DNA of 48,485 nucleotides from Pseudomonadota bacterium (GCA_030272785.1 JARXKM010000003.1:12410-60894), one strand, 5' to 3'; shown: positions 33,691 through 43,062, counted from the stretch's first letter. A program made the numbers and translations. The notes: a model not told the origin generated them from the sequence alone.

Positions 33691-36054
33691 TCAGTCGCCG
33701 CTCGCCAGGGCGTTCGCCACATACACGCGGTACTGCCTGATGCGCCCGGTCACCCCGTCCGCCCCCTGGCGCGGCGTGTAGCGCAGGCCTGCCACTTCCA
33801 CCGTCCTGCCAAGGTCGATGATGATGCGGTGCGGGTGTCCGGCGGGCCCCGCCGCTCCGCTGTAGGCGGTGTGCCAATGGTCGCTGGCCTGGCCGTTGAT
33901 CGCGTTCAGGGCCGAGCCGTCTTCCTTGGCCAGTTCTTCGCTGCTGGCATAGGCGACGGTCCAGGCGGACTGGTTGAGCGTCTTGCCGCGCCGGTCGAGC
34001 AGTGCGATCTCGGCGACGGCGGTGAACGGCTTGCCGTCGAAGCTGTCGAGCGACTCCAGGCAGAACTGGCGTCCGCTGGCGGGCATGGAAAAGACGATGT
34101 CCTGGGTCGCCGCGCCGGGCGCGAACTGGCCCTCGTGCACAGGGTTGACGCCGTCGAGCTGCGCCCTGGCAGTGCTGGGCGGACGCGCCAGGTCCTTTTC
34201 GGGATGCAGCTGATCGAGGATCGGTTCGGCCAGGCCGGCGATGCGCGCCGTGTTCTGTCCGGGTCCGGTCAGGTCCAGCACCACCACCTCGTTGCGGCCG
34301 CGCCGCATCCACGGGCCCGGCAGGTACATGGTCTGGGTCGGCCCGATGCTCCAGAAGCGTCCCAGGCAGCGGCCGTTGACCCAGACGATGCCCTGCCCCC
34401 AGTTCGACATGTCGAGGAAGGTGTCGCCGGTGCTGCCAACCTCGAAACTGCCGCGCCAGAAAGCCGGACCGGGCGCGCGCCCGGCCTTCCAGGCCAGCGC
34501 CGGCAAGCGCGCGTCGGCGTCGAAATCGATGGCGCGGATTTCCCACTGCTGCAGCGCCGCCGGCACGCCGTCGTGCGCCTTGAAGGTGACCGGGCCGTGC
34601 AAGCCCTTGCGGTCGTGGATCTCGACGCCGAAGTTGACCCGCGCGATCGTGTAGAGCAGGATGTCAAGCGTGGCCGGTTGGGCGCGCGCCGGGATTTCGA
34701 CGCGGAAGCGGCGGTGGCGCGTATCCATCGTGCCGGCCGGCTTGCCGTCGACATAGACCCAGGCCAGGTCGCGCACCTTGGCCGCCTCCAGCACGCCGGC
34801 CGGGCCGGCCGGCAGGGTGACCCGGTAGGCGACCAGGCCGCGGCTGATGTCGTACTGTTCGATCGGCCGCGGCGCGACGTCCTTGATGACGCGCCCGGGC
34901 AGGTTGGCCATCACCGCCGCGCTTTCCTTGAGCGCGAACGGCGCGATCGAGATGACCGGATTGCGCGGCGGCGCCGGCGGCAGCACTTCGCCCGGCGCCA
35001 AAAACGGTTTGATGCCGTCGCGGTAGGCGGCGAACTTGTCGCCCATCGTGCCCGCTTCGCCGATCGGCGCGTCGTAGTCGTAGCTGCTGGTATCGGGCCG
35101 GAACGGACGGTCGCAACCGCCCCATAAACCGAAGGTGGTGCCGCCGTGCGCCATGTACAGGCTGAACGAGCCGCCGGCCTTGAGCATGGCCGCGATGTCG
35201 GCTACCGCCTTGGTGGCCGCCCCGGTCTTGTGCGGCGTGCCCCAGGTGTCGAACCAGCCGGAATAGTATTCGCCGCACATCGGCGGCCCGCTCTGGACCG
35301 CGGCCAGGGCGGCGAAGCCGGCCGCCGGATCGCTGCCGAAATTGGCGACCGAGAACAGCTCCGGGAGGTGCGACTTGGCGACCGCATTGGTCGGGTTGCA
35401 CTGGAATAGCGGGACGTCGAAATGGGCGTCGAGCAGGGCTTGGCGCATCACCCGCATGTATTCGAGGTCGTCGCCGAAAAAGCCGTATTCGTTCTCGACC
35501 TGCACCATCAATATCGGGCCGCCGCGGGTCGACTGCATCGGCCCGAGCACTCGCCCGACTTCCTTCAGCCAGCGCCGCGCCGGCTGCACGAAGGCGGCGT
35601 CGCGGGTACGCAGGAAGCTGTCGCCTTCATGCTTGAGCAGCCACCACGGCAGCCCGCCCATTTCCCATTCGGCGCAGGCGTACGGACCGGGCCGCAGGAT
35701 CACCCACAGTCCCTCCTGCTGCGCCAGGCGGCAGAACTCGGCGGCGTCGCGCTGGCCGCTCCAGTCGTAATGTCCTTCGCGCCATTCGTGATAATTCCAG
35801 AACAGGTAGGCGCACACGGTGTTCAGGCCCATCGCCTTGATCGCCTTCAGGCGGTGCAGCCAGTATTCGCGCGGCACGCGGGCAAAGTGGATTTCGCCGC
35901 AGCGTATCTGCAGGCGTTTACCGTCGAGCATGAAGTCGGTCGCGCCGATCGAGAAACGCGGCGCCGCGCCGGCACCGGCCAAGGGGAACAAGCCGGCGCC
36001 GACGATCGCGGCGGCGCTCTGGATAAGCCGGCGGCGAGGAAGATAGGTGGTCAT
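33691..36054 (-). CDS. GH35 beta-galactosidase with C-terminal F5/8-type module
   Basis: Exported enzyme of 787 residues releasing terminal beta-galactose. After a signal with basic residues (PRRRLIQSAAAIVGAGLF) come the GH35 motifs: FSIGATDFMLDGKRLQIRCG, LRPGPYACAEWEMGGLPWWL, the acid/base Glu189 in MVQVENEYGFFGDD, and the nucleophile Glu262 in CGEYYSGWFDTWG. Galactose-binding jelly-roll domains follow (about 440-620). The last ~140 residues form a discoidin-like carbohydrate-binding module (VEVAGLRYTPR near its end). The frame extends 36 codons upstream of the chosen ATG, but the signal peptide begins here; the ribosome site is weak. It fits the removal of galactose from galactan side chains after the uronic-acid caps are cleaved. 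Confidence 0.92.
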   Translation of the reverse strand: MTTYLPRRRLIQSAAAIVGAGLFPLAGAGAAPRFSIGATDFMLDGKRLQIRCGEIHFARVPREYWLHRLKAIKAMGLNTVCAYLFWNYHEWREGHYDWSGQRDAAEFCRLAQQEGLWVILRPGPYACAEWEMGGLPWWLLKHEGDSFLRTRDAAFVQPARRWLKEVGRVLGPMQSTRGGPILMVQVENEYGFFGDDLEYMRVMRQALLDAHFDVPLFQCNPTNAVAKSHLPELFSVANFGSDPAAGFAALAAVQSGPPMCGEYYSGWFDTWGTPHKTGAATKAVADIAAMLKAGGSFSLYMAHGGTTFGLWGGCDRPFRPDTSSYDYDAPIGEAGTMGDKFAAYRDGIKPFLAPGEVLPPAPPRNPVISIAPFALKESAAVMANLPGRVIKDVAPRPIEQYDISRGLVAYRVTLPAGPAGVLEAAKVRDLAWVYVDGKPAGTMDTRHRRFRVEIPARAQPATLDILLYTIARVNFGVEIHDRKGLHGPVTFKAHDGVPAALQQWEIRAIDFDADARLPALAWKAGRAPGPAFWRGSFEVGSTGDTFLDMSNWGQGIVWVNGRCLGRFWSIGPTQTMYLPGPWMRRGRNEVVVLDLTGPGQNTARIAGLAEPILDQLHPEKDLARPPSTARAQLDGVNPVHEGQFAPGAATQDIVFSMPASGRQFCLESLDSFDGKPFTAVAEIALLDRRGKTLNQSAWTVAYASSEELAKEDGSALNAINGQASDHWHTAYSGAAGPAGHPHRIIIDLGRTVEVAGLRYTPRQGADGVTGRIRQYRVYVANALASGD

Positions 36055-36219
36055 AGGATAGGTGAAAGTAAGCAGCGGAAAGTCAGCAGCGAAAACGGCC
36101 AGCATGGCAGGCTCCGCCGGCAAAAGCCAGCACGGGGAGGCGCCAGGCGCCTGGTATGTCAACTTGATATAACTTCGCGCCGAATCGGGATAGCGCGGGC
36201 CGTTCCGGGCACGGCGGCG

Positions 36220-37413
36220 TCATCGCCGCGCCTCGGCTGCCAGGTAACGGTGCAGTTCGGCGCCGGCGAGCAGGAAGGCGCCGACCCCGAACGATGCGGT
36301 CGATTCCTGATCGACGACCTGGCCGGCGATCGCGCGCTCGCCGATCGGCTGCACGTAACCGAGCTTGCCGTCCGGTTGCAGCGCGACCCGGCTCAGGTAG
36401 GACCAGCTTTTGCGCACCACCGGCGCGTAGTCGGCCTTGTCGAGGTAGCCATGATTCATGCCCCACAGGTAGCCGTAGGTGAAGAACGCGGTGCCGCTCG
36501 TTTCGCGGCCGGGCGCCTGCTGCGGGTCGAGCAGGCTGCGCGTCCAGTAGCCTTCGTCCTGCTGCGCCGGTTTCAGGGCCCGCGCCATGGCCTGGAAGCG
36601 CTGCACGAACAAGCGGTGGCTGGGGTGCGACGGCGGCAGGTCCGCCAGCACCTTGGCCAGGGCGGCGAACACCCAGCCGTCGCCGCGCGCCCAGAAGTCC
36701 TTGCCGCCGTTGCTGCTGCGGTGCGCCGGGTAGACGTACTTGGCGTCGCGGTAGTACAGGCCGGCGGCGTGGTCGAACATGAGCGTGTCGGCGAACAGGA
36801 AGTAGTCGTGCAGCTTGTCCAGATAGCGCGCATCGCCGGTCACCTTGTACAGCTTCGTCATCACCGGCATGACCATGTACAGGCCGTCGGCCCACCACCA
36901 GTAATCGTTGCCGGCGGTGCCGATCTGGTAGCCGATCACTTCCAGCGCGCGGGCGATTTTGCGCCGCTCCTTGTGCGGGTCGAGGTTGTACAGGTCGATA
37001 TAGGTCTGAAAGCAGACCTGCCAGTCGCCGAACAGCACATGGTCGGCGGTTTCGCCGTAGCCGTACTTCCATTGCGCCTTGACGTCCGAGCGCGCCGAGC
37101 TCCACTGGTTGTATTCGGCCCAGGTGGTCGAATACCGCAGCCAGGCGTCGTTGCCGGTCAGGAGGTACGCTTCCATGTTGCCGGTATGGTAGGCGGCCAC
37201 GTCCCAGAACGACCATTGCTGCGGCGCCGTGCGGGCCTGCCAATAGTCGTTCGCCAGCGTCATGGCCGCCAGCACCGCCGCGCCGGTGACGCCGATGGTC
37301 GCGCCGCCTTGCGCCGGCATGCCGCTGCAGCCGGCCGCCAGGCTGGCCGCGCCGGCGAGGGCAGCCTTGAGGTACAGTCGTCGTGTCATCCGTCTTGTCA
37401 TCTGTCGTGTCAT
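36220..37413 (-). CDS. GH105 unsaturated glucuronyl/galacturonyl hydrolase (YteR-like)
   Basis: Lipoprotein of 397 residues (lipobox AAGC, Cys29) with an (alpha/alpha)6 barrel. It carries the GH88/GH105 landmarks YWWWADGLYMVMPVM, with the predicted catalytic Asp176, and DFWARGDGWVFAAL. These enzymes hydrate and remove 4,5-unsaturated uronic acids left by polysaccharide lyases, so a lyase must act first; the BNR_4 protein encoded six bases upstream is the obvious candidate. The first twelve residues come from three in-frame 12-bp repeats, each with its own ATG (37413, 37401, 37389), so the exact start is uncertain. Confidence 0.9.
   Translation of the reverse strand: MTRQMTRRMTRRLYLKAALAGAASLAAGCSGMPAQGGATIGVTGAAVLAAMTLANDYWQARTAPQQWSFWDVAAYHTGNMEAYLLTGNDAWLRYSTTWAEYNQWSSARSDVKAQWKYGYGETADHVLFGDWQVCFQTYIDLYNLDPHKERRKIARALEVIGYQIGTAGNDYWWWADGLYMVMPVMTKLYKVTGDARYLDKLHDYFLFADTLMFDHAAGLYYRDAKYVYPAHRSSNGGKDFWARGDGWVFAALAKVLADLPPSHPSHRLFVQRFQAMARALKPAQQDEGYWTRSLLDPQQAPGRETSGTAFFTYGYLWGMNHGYLDKADYAPVVRKSWSYLSRVALQPDGKLGYVQPIGERAIAGQVVDQESTASFGVGAFLLAGAELHRYLAAEARR
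37378..37413 (-). repeat. Three tandem 12-bp units at the GH105 start
   Basis: Units close to ATGACACGACAG are repeated three times, giving the peptide MTRQMTRRMTRR before the signal. Unit length is a multiple of three, so copy-number change would only add or remove four residues. Confidence 0.75.
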
Positions 37414-37419
37414 CTTCTG

Positions 37420-38778
37420 TCAGTCTTTCCGTAGTGGCGCCGCGCGCCGCGGCTTCCATTGCAGCACCCGCACCATCGACGGCGCGCCGTCGGCGCTGCC
37501 TTCGGCGTCGGCTTGGCGCACGTCCTGCACGAACAAATCGAGCTCGCCGTCACGGCGCCACAGTTCGGTGTCGAAGCTCGGTTCCCAGGCGCCGACCGAG
37601 GCTTGGCCGAGGTCGCGCACCGCCCAGCGCCCGGCATCGAAGTCGGCGATCGTCACCACCGACACCTTGCTGCCGCGCTCCTGGTCGCGAAACACCAGCA
37701 AGCCGGCCGGCCGCCCGGCGCCCGCACCGGGCAGAGGATCGATCAGGATTTGCGGGCGAGCGATCGGGATCGCCTTGGTGCCCTGCCCGCTCAACGAAAA
37801 CGGCGTGCTGCGAAAGTCGAGGGCCAGGCGCTGCCAGGCGCCACCGCGCTGGTACAGCACCTGGTACTGCGGCACCAGCGAACCGGCCTGGCGCCAATAG
37901 CTGGCGATGTAGGGGTTGCCCTGACTGTCGGCCGCCATCGAGGTCTGGTTGATCAGTTCACTGTTTTGCGCGATGCGGGCGGCGTATTCGGCGCTCGCGG
38001 CGGTGATCGGCAGCCGGTACGGCTGGCCGTTCGAGCGTTCCCACGTGCGCCCGCCGTCGCGCGAGCGGGCATAGGCCATGTCGTGGTTGCTGGCGACATC
38101 GGGCGATTCGCGCCACACCCACGACAGGTGCACGGTGCCGTGGCGGTCGACGACGCTTTGCCAGTAGGCGTTGCGCTGCCCTTCCCCGCTGACCAGATCA
38201 CTGTGCAAACGGGTCCATGCGCCGCTGGCGACGTCGTAGCGGTTGATCACCAGGTCGCCCCGTCCGGAAGCGCCATTGCGGTAGCAGAACAGCAGGTCGC
38301 CATCCGGCAGCCGATGAAATTCGGGATAGCTGACCGCCGTTTCGTCGGCGCCGGTCATCGGCATCGGCGCGCCCAATGCGAGCGCACCGGGGGCGAGCGC
38401 GCGCACGTAGCGCAAGGCGCCGTTGTGGTGGTCCCACGCCATGTGCAGGAAGCCGGCGCCGTCGACCATGATGCTGATGCTGTTGTGGGCGTCGGCGGCA
38501 TTGCCGCTGTACGGCATGAGTTGCAATTGCCAGCTGCCGGTGCCCAGTGCGCGCTTGCCCAGCACCACGCGGCGTTGCTGGTCGTAAAACGCGATGTACT
38601 GGGTGTCGCCGTGGGTGACCAGCGAATTCTTGCGAAATGCGACCGCATTGACGGAATTGTTGGCCCAGCCTTCGGCCACGTCGACGGTGCTGAGCAGTTC
38701 GGACGCGCAGCCGGCGACGAGCGCGCATAGCGGCAGCGGCCAGATCAGGCATAGGAAGGTTCGGGTAAGTCGAGGCAT
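37420..38778 (-). CDS. BNR_4-family seven-bladed propeller protein, candidate uronate lyase or rhamnosidase (PL24/25/27 or GH145 type)
   Basis: Lipoprotein of 452 residues (LVAGC, Cys24). The opening VNAVAFRKNSLVTHGDTQYI and the strong block AHNSISIMVDGAGFLHMAWD followed by HHNGALRYVRA match the BNR_4 Pfam pattern; His112, His117 and His118 lie in the region that forms the active site in related enzymes. Further blades contain SRDGGRTWERSNG and NPYIASYWRQAG. BNR_4 proteins include ulvan lyases (PL24, PL25) and the Rha-GlcA-specific PL27 lyases and GH145 rhamnosidases active on arabinogalactan protein. With GH105, GH35 and DUF2264 neighbours the arabinogalactan reading is favoured. No clear ribosome site precedes the ATG. 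Confidence 0.78.
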   Translation of the reverse strand: MPRLTRTFLCLIWPLPLCALVAGCASELLSTVDVAEGWANNSVNAVAFRKNSLVTHGDTQYIAFYDQQRRVVLGKRALGTGSWQLQLMPYSGNAADAHNSISIMVDGAGFLHMAWDHHNGALRYVRALAPGALALGAPMPMTGADETAVSYPEFHRLPDGDLLFCYRNGASGRGDLVINRYDVASGAWTRLHSDLVSGEGQRNAYWQSVVDRHGTVHLSWVWRESPDVASNHDMAYARSRDGGRTWERSNGQPYRLPITAASAEYAARIAQNSELINQTSMAADSQGNPYIASYWRQAGSLVPQYQVLYQRGGAWQRLALDFRSTPFSLSGQGTKAIPIARPQILIDPLPGAGAGRPAGLLVFRDQERGSKVSVVTIADFDAGRWAVRDLGQASVGAWEPSFDTELWRRDGELDLFVQDVRQADAEGSADGAPSMVRVLQWKPRRAAPLRKD

Positions 38779-38849
38779 CGTGTGGTTCTGGTCGTTTCTG
38801 GTTGTCCGTTCCGGTGGCGCAGCAAAAACGTTGCGCCACCGGTGGCGAT

Positions 38850-41702
38850 CTACAACTTGCCGCGTATGCCGACCTTGACGGTACGGCCGTCGTACTTCGC
38901 ATAGTCCATGCGGGTCTTCTTGCCGCTGCCGTACTGGCCGGTAGCGTCTTCGAAGTAGTCGTAGGCCAGCGTGTTCGACAGGTTCAGCACATCGAAGCGC
39001 AGTTCGAGCTTGTCGCTGATCTTGTAGCTGAGATTGGCGTCCATGTAGCCGCGTCCGGCGCGCCAGCGGATCAGGTCGTCGCCGAGGTTCTTCGGGTTGT
39101 CGCTATGCAGCGATTTGCCCTTGTAGTTATACGACAGGCGTACCGCCAGCGGACCGTTTTCGTAATAGGCGGTGGTACTGTAGGCATACTTGGGCACCGA
39201 GTTGACCTCGATTTCCTTGCCCGCATTGGTGATCCACTTGGCGCTGTTGAAAGGATCGATGTGGGTGTAGCTGGCCAGCGCGCCCAGGCCCTTGAACGGC
39301 GCCGGCAGGAAGGTGAAGGCTTGCTGGTAAGACAGCTCGTAGCCTTTGAGCGTCTGCTGGCCGGCGTTGGTATAGCTGCGCAACACCATCGGCAGGTTCG
39401 GGTCGACCTTGCCTTGGGCGTCCTGGAAGATGGCGCCGAGCGCCGTGCTGGGCAGGCCGAGCGCGCCGAAGGTGGTGTTGCTCACGTTGGCGACGGTGGC
39501 GTCGGTCAGATCCTTCTGAAACAGCGCGCCCGAGAGCACGCTGCCCGGCTTGAAATACCATTCGAGGCTGGTGTCGAGATTGGTCGACTTCTGCGGACGC
39601 AGGCTCGGGTTGCCCGCCGTGGCGCTGTTGTCGAACGGGTTCGGGATGACGGTCTGGGCGGCGATGATCGACAGCGAGGCGCGGCTGATCGTCTTGCCCC
39701 ACGAAGCGCGCCACATCAGGTTCTCGGTCAGGTCGAAGGCCGCGCTGACGGCCGGCAGCACGTTGCTGTACGCGCCTTGCTGCTGGTTCGGCAAGTAAGT
39801 ACCGCCGGCGCCGGTTTTCTTGAAGTTGTCGATCCCGGTATCGGTGCTCGAGTAGCGCAGGCCGGCGTTGATGCGCAGCTCGTGCTCCATGAGCTTGCCC
39901 TGGAAATCGGACTGGACGTAGACGGTCGACACCTTTTCCTGGGCCGTGAAGCTCTGCGCCGGGGTAAAGGTCGCTGCCGAGTTGTAGGCGAGCGGATCGA
40001 AGGTCGCATAGGTGTAGGCGCGCGAGAACGTCGACCAGGCCTGCGGCCAGCCGGCGCCAATGTCGAGGTTGCTGATCGGCAGGGTCGGGTTGAGATTGCC
40101 GCGCAGCCCGGCGAGGCCGACCGCGTTCAGCTTGGCGGCGGCGTCGGCCGTGCCGTTGCGCTTGTCGACGCCCTTGGTGGTCTCGACGTAGCTGACGCCA
40201 GCCTTCAGGTGGCCGGTCCATTCGGCCGGCAGGTCGTAGTCCCAGTCGGCCACCAGGCGCGCCTGCTTGCCCTTGTCGGTTTCGCGCGTCAGGCCGGTAC
40301 TGATGCCAAAACCCGAATAGCTGTTCGGATCGGTGTAGCTGATCGGCGAGGACAGCGACGGATAGACGTGGTCGGAGCCGTAGCCGATGGTGGAATTGAC
40401 ACCGAATATCTGGCCACTGAGGGTGTCCTGGTAGCTGAGCGCTTCGCTCTTGTTGAGACTGGCCTGGCCGCTCAGCACCAGGCGCTTGCCCGCTTGCCAG
40501 CGTCCGTTCAGGGCGGTATAGCCGAATTCGGTTTCATCGTTGCTGTAAGTCTGGCCGTTGCTGTAGCTGGCGTTGCCGAAGGTACCGGTGAGCAGGTTGC
40601 TAGACGGATCGATGTGCACGTCGATCGGCACCAGCCCGTTGTTGCCGGTGGTGCCGGCCGGCGCGGTGCGATTGGTGGTCTTGCTGTTGCGGATCAACAA
40701 GCCGAACACGACTTCATCGCGCTGGTTCTTCAGCTTCGAATACATGGTGTCGACGCTCAGGTTCAGGTCGCCGCTCTTGAACTGCAGCGAGGACACCAGG
40801 CCGTCGCGCGTGCGTTCGTTGTGCGAGCCGTAAAAGCGGTAGATGCGCGGCAACAAGGCATTGTCGACCTGGTCGCGCGTGTAGGCGCCCAGGTTGCTGC
40901 GCGGATCGTTGTAGTCGAGCGCCAGCGCAAAGTTGCCCATCACCGGGTTCTGGCTACCGTGGAAGGAGCTGTTGTAGCCGCCGGTCGCTTCGAAGCCGGA
41001 ACGGTTGTTCACGCCGCCCGAATGCGAGCCGCCCACCAGCAAGCCCCAGTTGCCCCAGGTGTTCGAATACAGCGCGAAACCCATCGGGTCGTTGTGCTTG
41101 GACATCGTGTTGTAGGCGTCCGTGACGGCATAGCGGAACGTGCGCTTGGGATTGTCGAACGGACGCGGGGTCTGCAGGTCGACCACGCCGCCCAGGCCGC
41201 CTTCGCTCAGTTCGGCCAGCGGCGACTTGTAGAAGTCGACCCTGCCGAACAGTTCCGAGGCGAACACATCGTAGTTGAAGCCGCGCGCGGCGCTGCCGAT
41301 GGTGGCCGTGGAGGTGGTATTGACGGGCGCGCCGTTCAAGGTGGTGACCGAATACTCGGTCGGCAAGCCGCGGATCGAAATGCGCTGGCCTTCGCCGGAC
41401 GACTCGTCGCGGTTGAGGATCACGCCGGGCACCCGCTGCAAGGATTCGGCGATGTTCGCTTCCGGGAACTTGCCGATGTCTTCGGCGACGATCGAGTCGC
41501 GCACGCCGATGGCCTGCATCTTCAGGTTCAGCGCCTTTTGCAAGCTGGAGCGGAAACCGGTGATGACCACCGTGTCCGGCGGCGCGGCGGCGTCGTTGGG
41601 CGCCTCGGCTGCCGCGCCCGGCAATGCCTGGGCCAGTGCCTGAGTGCCGTAGAGCGCCGCCAGGGCGAGCGGCACAAGGGTGGCCAATATGGTCTTCTTC
41701 AC
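38850..41702 (-). CDS. TonB-dependent receptor (Caulobacter type) of the glycan locus
   Basis: Outer-membrane receptor of 950 residues. A signal peptide ends near QALAQ. The TonB box-like stretch DTVVITGFRSSLQKAL is followed by the plug (about 60-190), with DIGKFPEANIAESLQRVPGV in the style of the Caulobacter receptor family, then a beta-barrel ending TVKVGIRGKL. The terminal residue is Leu rather than Phe. The start codon is GTG, with GGAG six bases upstream. It is the first gene of the leftward locus and faces the lacI-family gene across a 340-base control region with two matching palindromes. It should import the oligosaccharides on which the BNR_4, GH105, DUF2264 and GH35 enzymes act. Confidence 0.93.
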   Translation of the reverse strand: MKKTILATLVPLALAALYGTQALAQALPGAAAEAPNDAAAPPDTVVITGFRSSLQKALNLKMQAIGVRDSIVAEDIGKFPEANIAESLQRVPGVILNRDESSGEGQRISIRGLPTEYSVTTLNGAPVNTTSTATIGSAARGFNYDVFASELFGRVDFYKSPLAELSEGGLGGVVDLQTPRPFDNPKRTFRYAVTDAYNTMSKHNDPMGFALYSNTWGNWGLLVGGSHSGGVNNRSGFEATGGYNSSFHGSQNPVMGNFALALDYNDPRSNLGAYTRDQVDNALLPRIYRFYGSHNERTRDGLVSSLQFKSGDLNLSVDTMYSKLKNQRDEVVFGLLIRNSKTTNRTAPAGTTGNNGLVPIDVHIDPSSNLLTGTFGNASYSNGQTYSNDETEFGYTALNGRWQAGKRLVLSGQASLNKSEALSYQDTLSGQIFGVNSTIGYGSDHVYPSLSSPISYTDPNSYSGFGISTGLTRETDKGKQARLVADWDYDLPAEWTGHLKAGVSYVETTKGVDKRNGTADAAAKLNAVGLAGLRGNLNPTLPISNLDIGAGWPQAWSTFSRAYTYATFDPLAYNSAATFTPAQSFTAQEKVSTVYVQSDFQGKLMEHELRINAGLRYSSTDTGIDNFKKTGAGGTYLPNQQQGAYSNVLPAVSAAFDLTENLMWRASWGKTISRASLSIIAAQTVIPNPFDNSATAGNPSLRPQKSTNLDTSLEWYFKPGSVLSGALFQKDLTDATVANVSNTTFGALGLPSTALGAIFQDAQGKVDPNLPMVLRSYTNAGQQTLKGYELSYQQAFTFLPAPFKGLGALASYTHIDPFNSAKWITNAGKEIEVNSVPKYAYSTTAYYENGPLAVRLSYNYKGKSLHSDNPKNLGDDLIRWRAGRGYMDANLSYKISDKLELRFDVLNLSNTLAYDYFEDATGQYGSGKKTRMDYAKYDGRTVKVGIRGKL

Positions 41703-41781
41703 TATTATCTCCGTAGTAACAGCCAGTCTGAGCTGGCATGGTAAGTGGATGAAGCGGTCGCTTTCACGTAGTCTTGCACAA

Positions 41782-41799
41782 CATGGTTACGTTACCATG
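41782..41799. promoter_or_regulatory. LacI-family operator, site 1
   Basis: CATGGTTACGTTACCATG, symmetric at 16 of 18 positions around a central CG, the usual form of LacI-family operators. It lies 80 bases upstream of the receptor GTG, placing it over that gene's likely promoter. Confidence 0.75.
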
Positions 41800-41900
41800 C
41801 ACATCTATTCCGTGTTGTGAAAAATTTCATGCCAATAAGCCAATTTCATTTAAGTTATTGATTTCAAAGAGATATGGTTCGTAAAAATAATCATGATGGG

Positions 41901-41918
41901 TGTGGTAACGTGACCACA
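41901..41918. promoter_or_regulatory. LacI-family operator, site 2
   Basis: TGTGGTAACGTGACCACA, symmetric at 16 of 18 positions and sharing GGTWACGTKACC with site 1. The centres are 119 bases apart, a spacing that would allow DNA looping by a tetramer or separate control of the divergent genes. It lies about 125 bases before the regulator start, suggesting autoregulation. Confidence 0.75.
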
Positions 41919-42042
41919 TTCGGTTAAAATTATGAATTAGCAACTTCCGCCGTGGCGAACGCGGCGATCAGTTAAGATTGCGCCTGTTGACGTGTGTCGA
42001 CGCGAAGTACCGATTGAATTGATCGACGGAGAGCGGGGAACA

Positions 42043-43062
42043 ATGCGCAAAGCGAGCACACTGAGCGAAGTGGCAAAACTGGCGGGCGTGTCGCCCATTA
42101 CGGCGTCGCGCGCGATCCGCGGCGCCGGCTATGTGTCGCAGGCGGCGCGCACGCGCATCATGGCAGCGGCGGCCCAGCTCAATTACACGCCCGACCCGGT
42201 GGCGCGGCGGATGCGCGGCGAGAAAAGCAAACTGATCGGCGTGTTCGTCAACAACTACGGCTCGCTGGTGCTGCACGAACTGATCAAGGCCATCAGCGAG
42301 GAAGCGCGGCGGCTGGGCTTCGACCTGATCGTCTTTAACGCCGAGCGCTTCGACCGGCCCGGGCGCATGGAAACGAGCGACATGCTCAGCAAACTGTGCG
42401 ACGGCCTGCTGCTGCTGTTGCCCAATCAGAGCGACGGCTACCTGGACGTGATCGAGCGGCAGGGTTTTCCCTGCGTGCTGGTCAATTTCGATGCGCGCGA
42501 GATGAACTTGCCGGTCGTCGTGGCCGAGAACCGGATCGGCGCGCGCACCGCGGTCGAGCACCTGCTGGGGCTGGGGCACCGGCGCATCGGTTTTGTCGCC
42601 GGCACCGCCGGCACCGGACAGAGCGCCGAGCGGCAGCAAGGATACGCCGACGCCTTGCGGGCGGCCGGCCTGGCGCCGGATCCGGCGCTGATCGTCGAAG
42701 GCGCCTTCACGCAGGCCGGCGGCTACGCGGCAACCGAGCGCTTGCTGGCATTGGCCGAACGCCCCAGCGCCATCTTCTGCGCCAACGATGAAATGGCGTT
42801 TGGCGCCATCGATGCGATCAGCAGCAAGGGCCTGAGCGTGCCGGCCGATATCTCGGTGACGGGTTTCGACAACATCGCCACCGCGCGCTTCGTCTACCCT
42901 ACCCTGACCACGGTCGGCCAGCCCTTCGTGCAGATGGCCGCGCGGGCGGTCAGCGAAGTGGTCGCCATCATCGAGGGCGGCGCCGCCAAGCCGGGGAAAA
43001 TCGCCTTTCCCACCGAATTCATCATCCGCAATTCGACCGGACCGGCGCCGCGCCCGTCCTGA
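42043..43062 (+). CDS. LacI-family transcriptional regulator
   Basis: Regulator of 339 residues. The N-terminal helix-turn-helix reads TLSEVAKLAGVSPITASRAI, followed by the hinge helix region DPVARRMRGEKSKLIGVFVN. The periplasmic-binding-protein-like effector domain spans about 65-330, with HLLGLGHRRIGFVAG and AIFCANDEMAFGAIDAI. The frame extends 17 codons upstream, but the domain starts at the ATG at 42043, preceded by a GGGGAA ribosome-site-like stretch. It is divergent from the TonB receptor and probably represses the glycan locus until a breakdown product binds. The last 367 bases of the gene region recur at 45662-46026. Confidence 0.93.
   Translation: MRKASTLSEVAKLAGVSPITASRAIRGAGYVSQAARTRIMAAAAQLNYTPDPVARRMRGEKSKLIGVFVNNYGSLVLHELIKAISEEARRLGFDLIVFNAERFDRPGRMETSDMLSKLCDGLLLLLPNQSDGYLDVIERQGFPCVLVNFDAREMNLPVVVAENRIGARTAVEHLLGLGHRRIGFVAGTAGTGQSAERQQGYADALRAAGLAPDPALIVEGAFTQAGGYAATERLLALAERPSAIFCANDEMAFGAIDAISSKGLSVPADISVTGFDNIATARFVYPTLTTVGQPFVQMAARAVSEVVAIIEGGAAKPGKIAFPTEFIIRNSTGPAPRPS

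Noticed and set aside
32299-35127. Open plus-strand frame of ~940 codons opposite the DUF2264 and GH35 genes
   Set aside because: Spans two real minus-strand genes and their gap; no recognisable domain, so it is a GC-driven shadow.
37378-37413. 12-bp repeats at the GH105 start as a phase-variable switch
   Set aside because: The unit is a multiple of three and each copy keeps an ATG, so copy-number change would not turn the gene off.
38802-41744. Open plus-strand frame of ~980 codons opposite the Caulobacter-type receptor
   Set aside because: Same reason: the minus strand has the signal peptide, plug and barrel; the plus frame has none.
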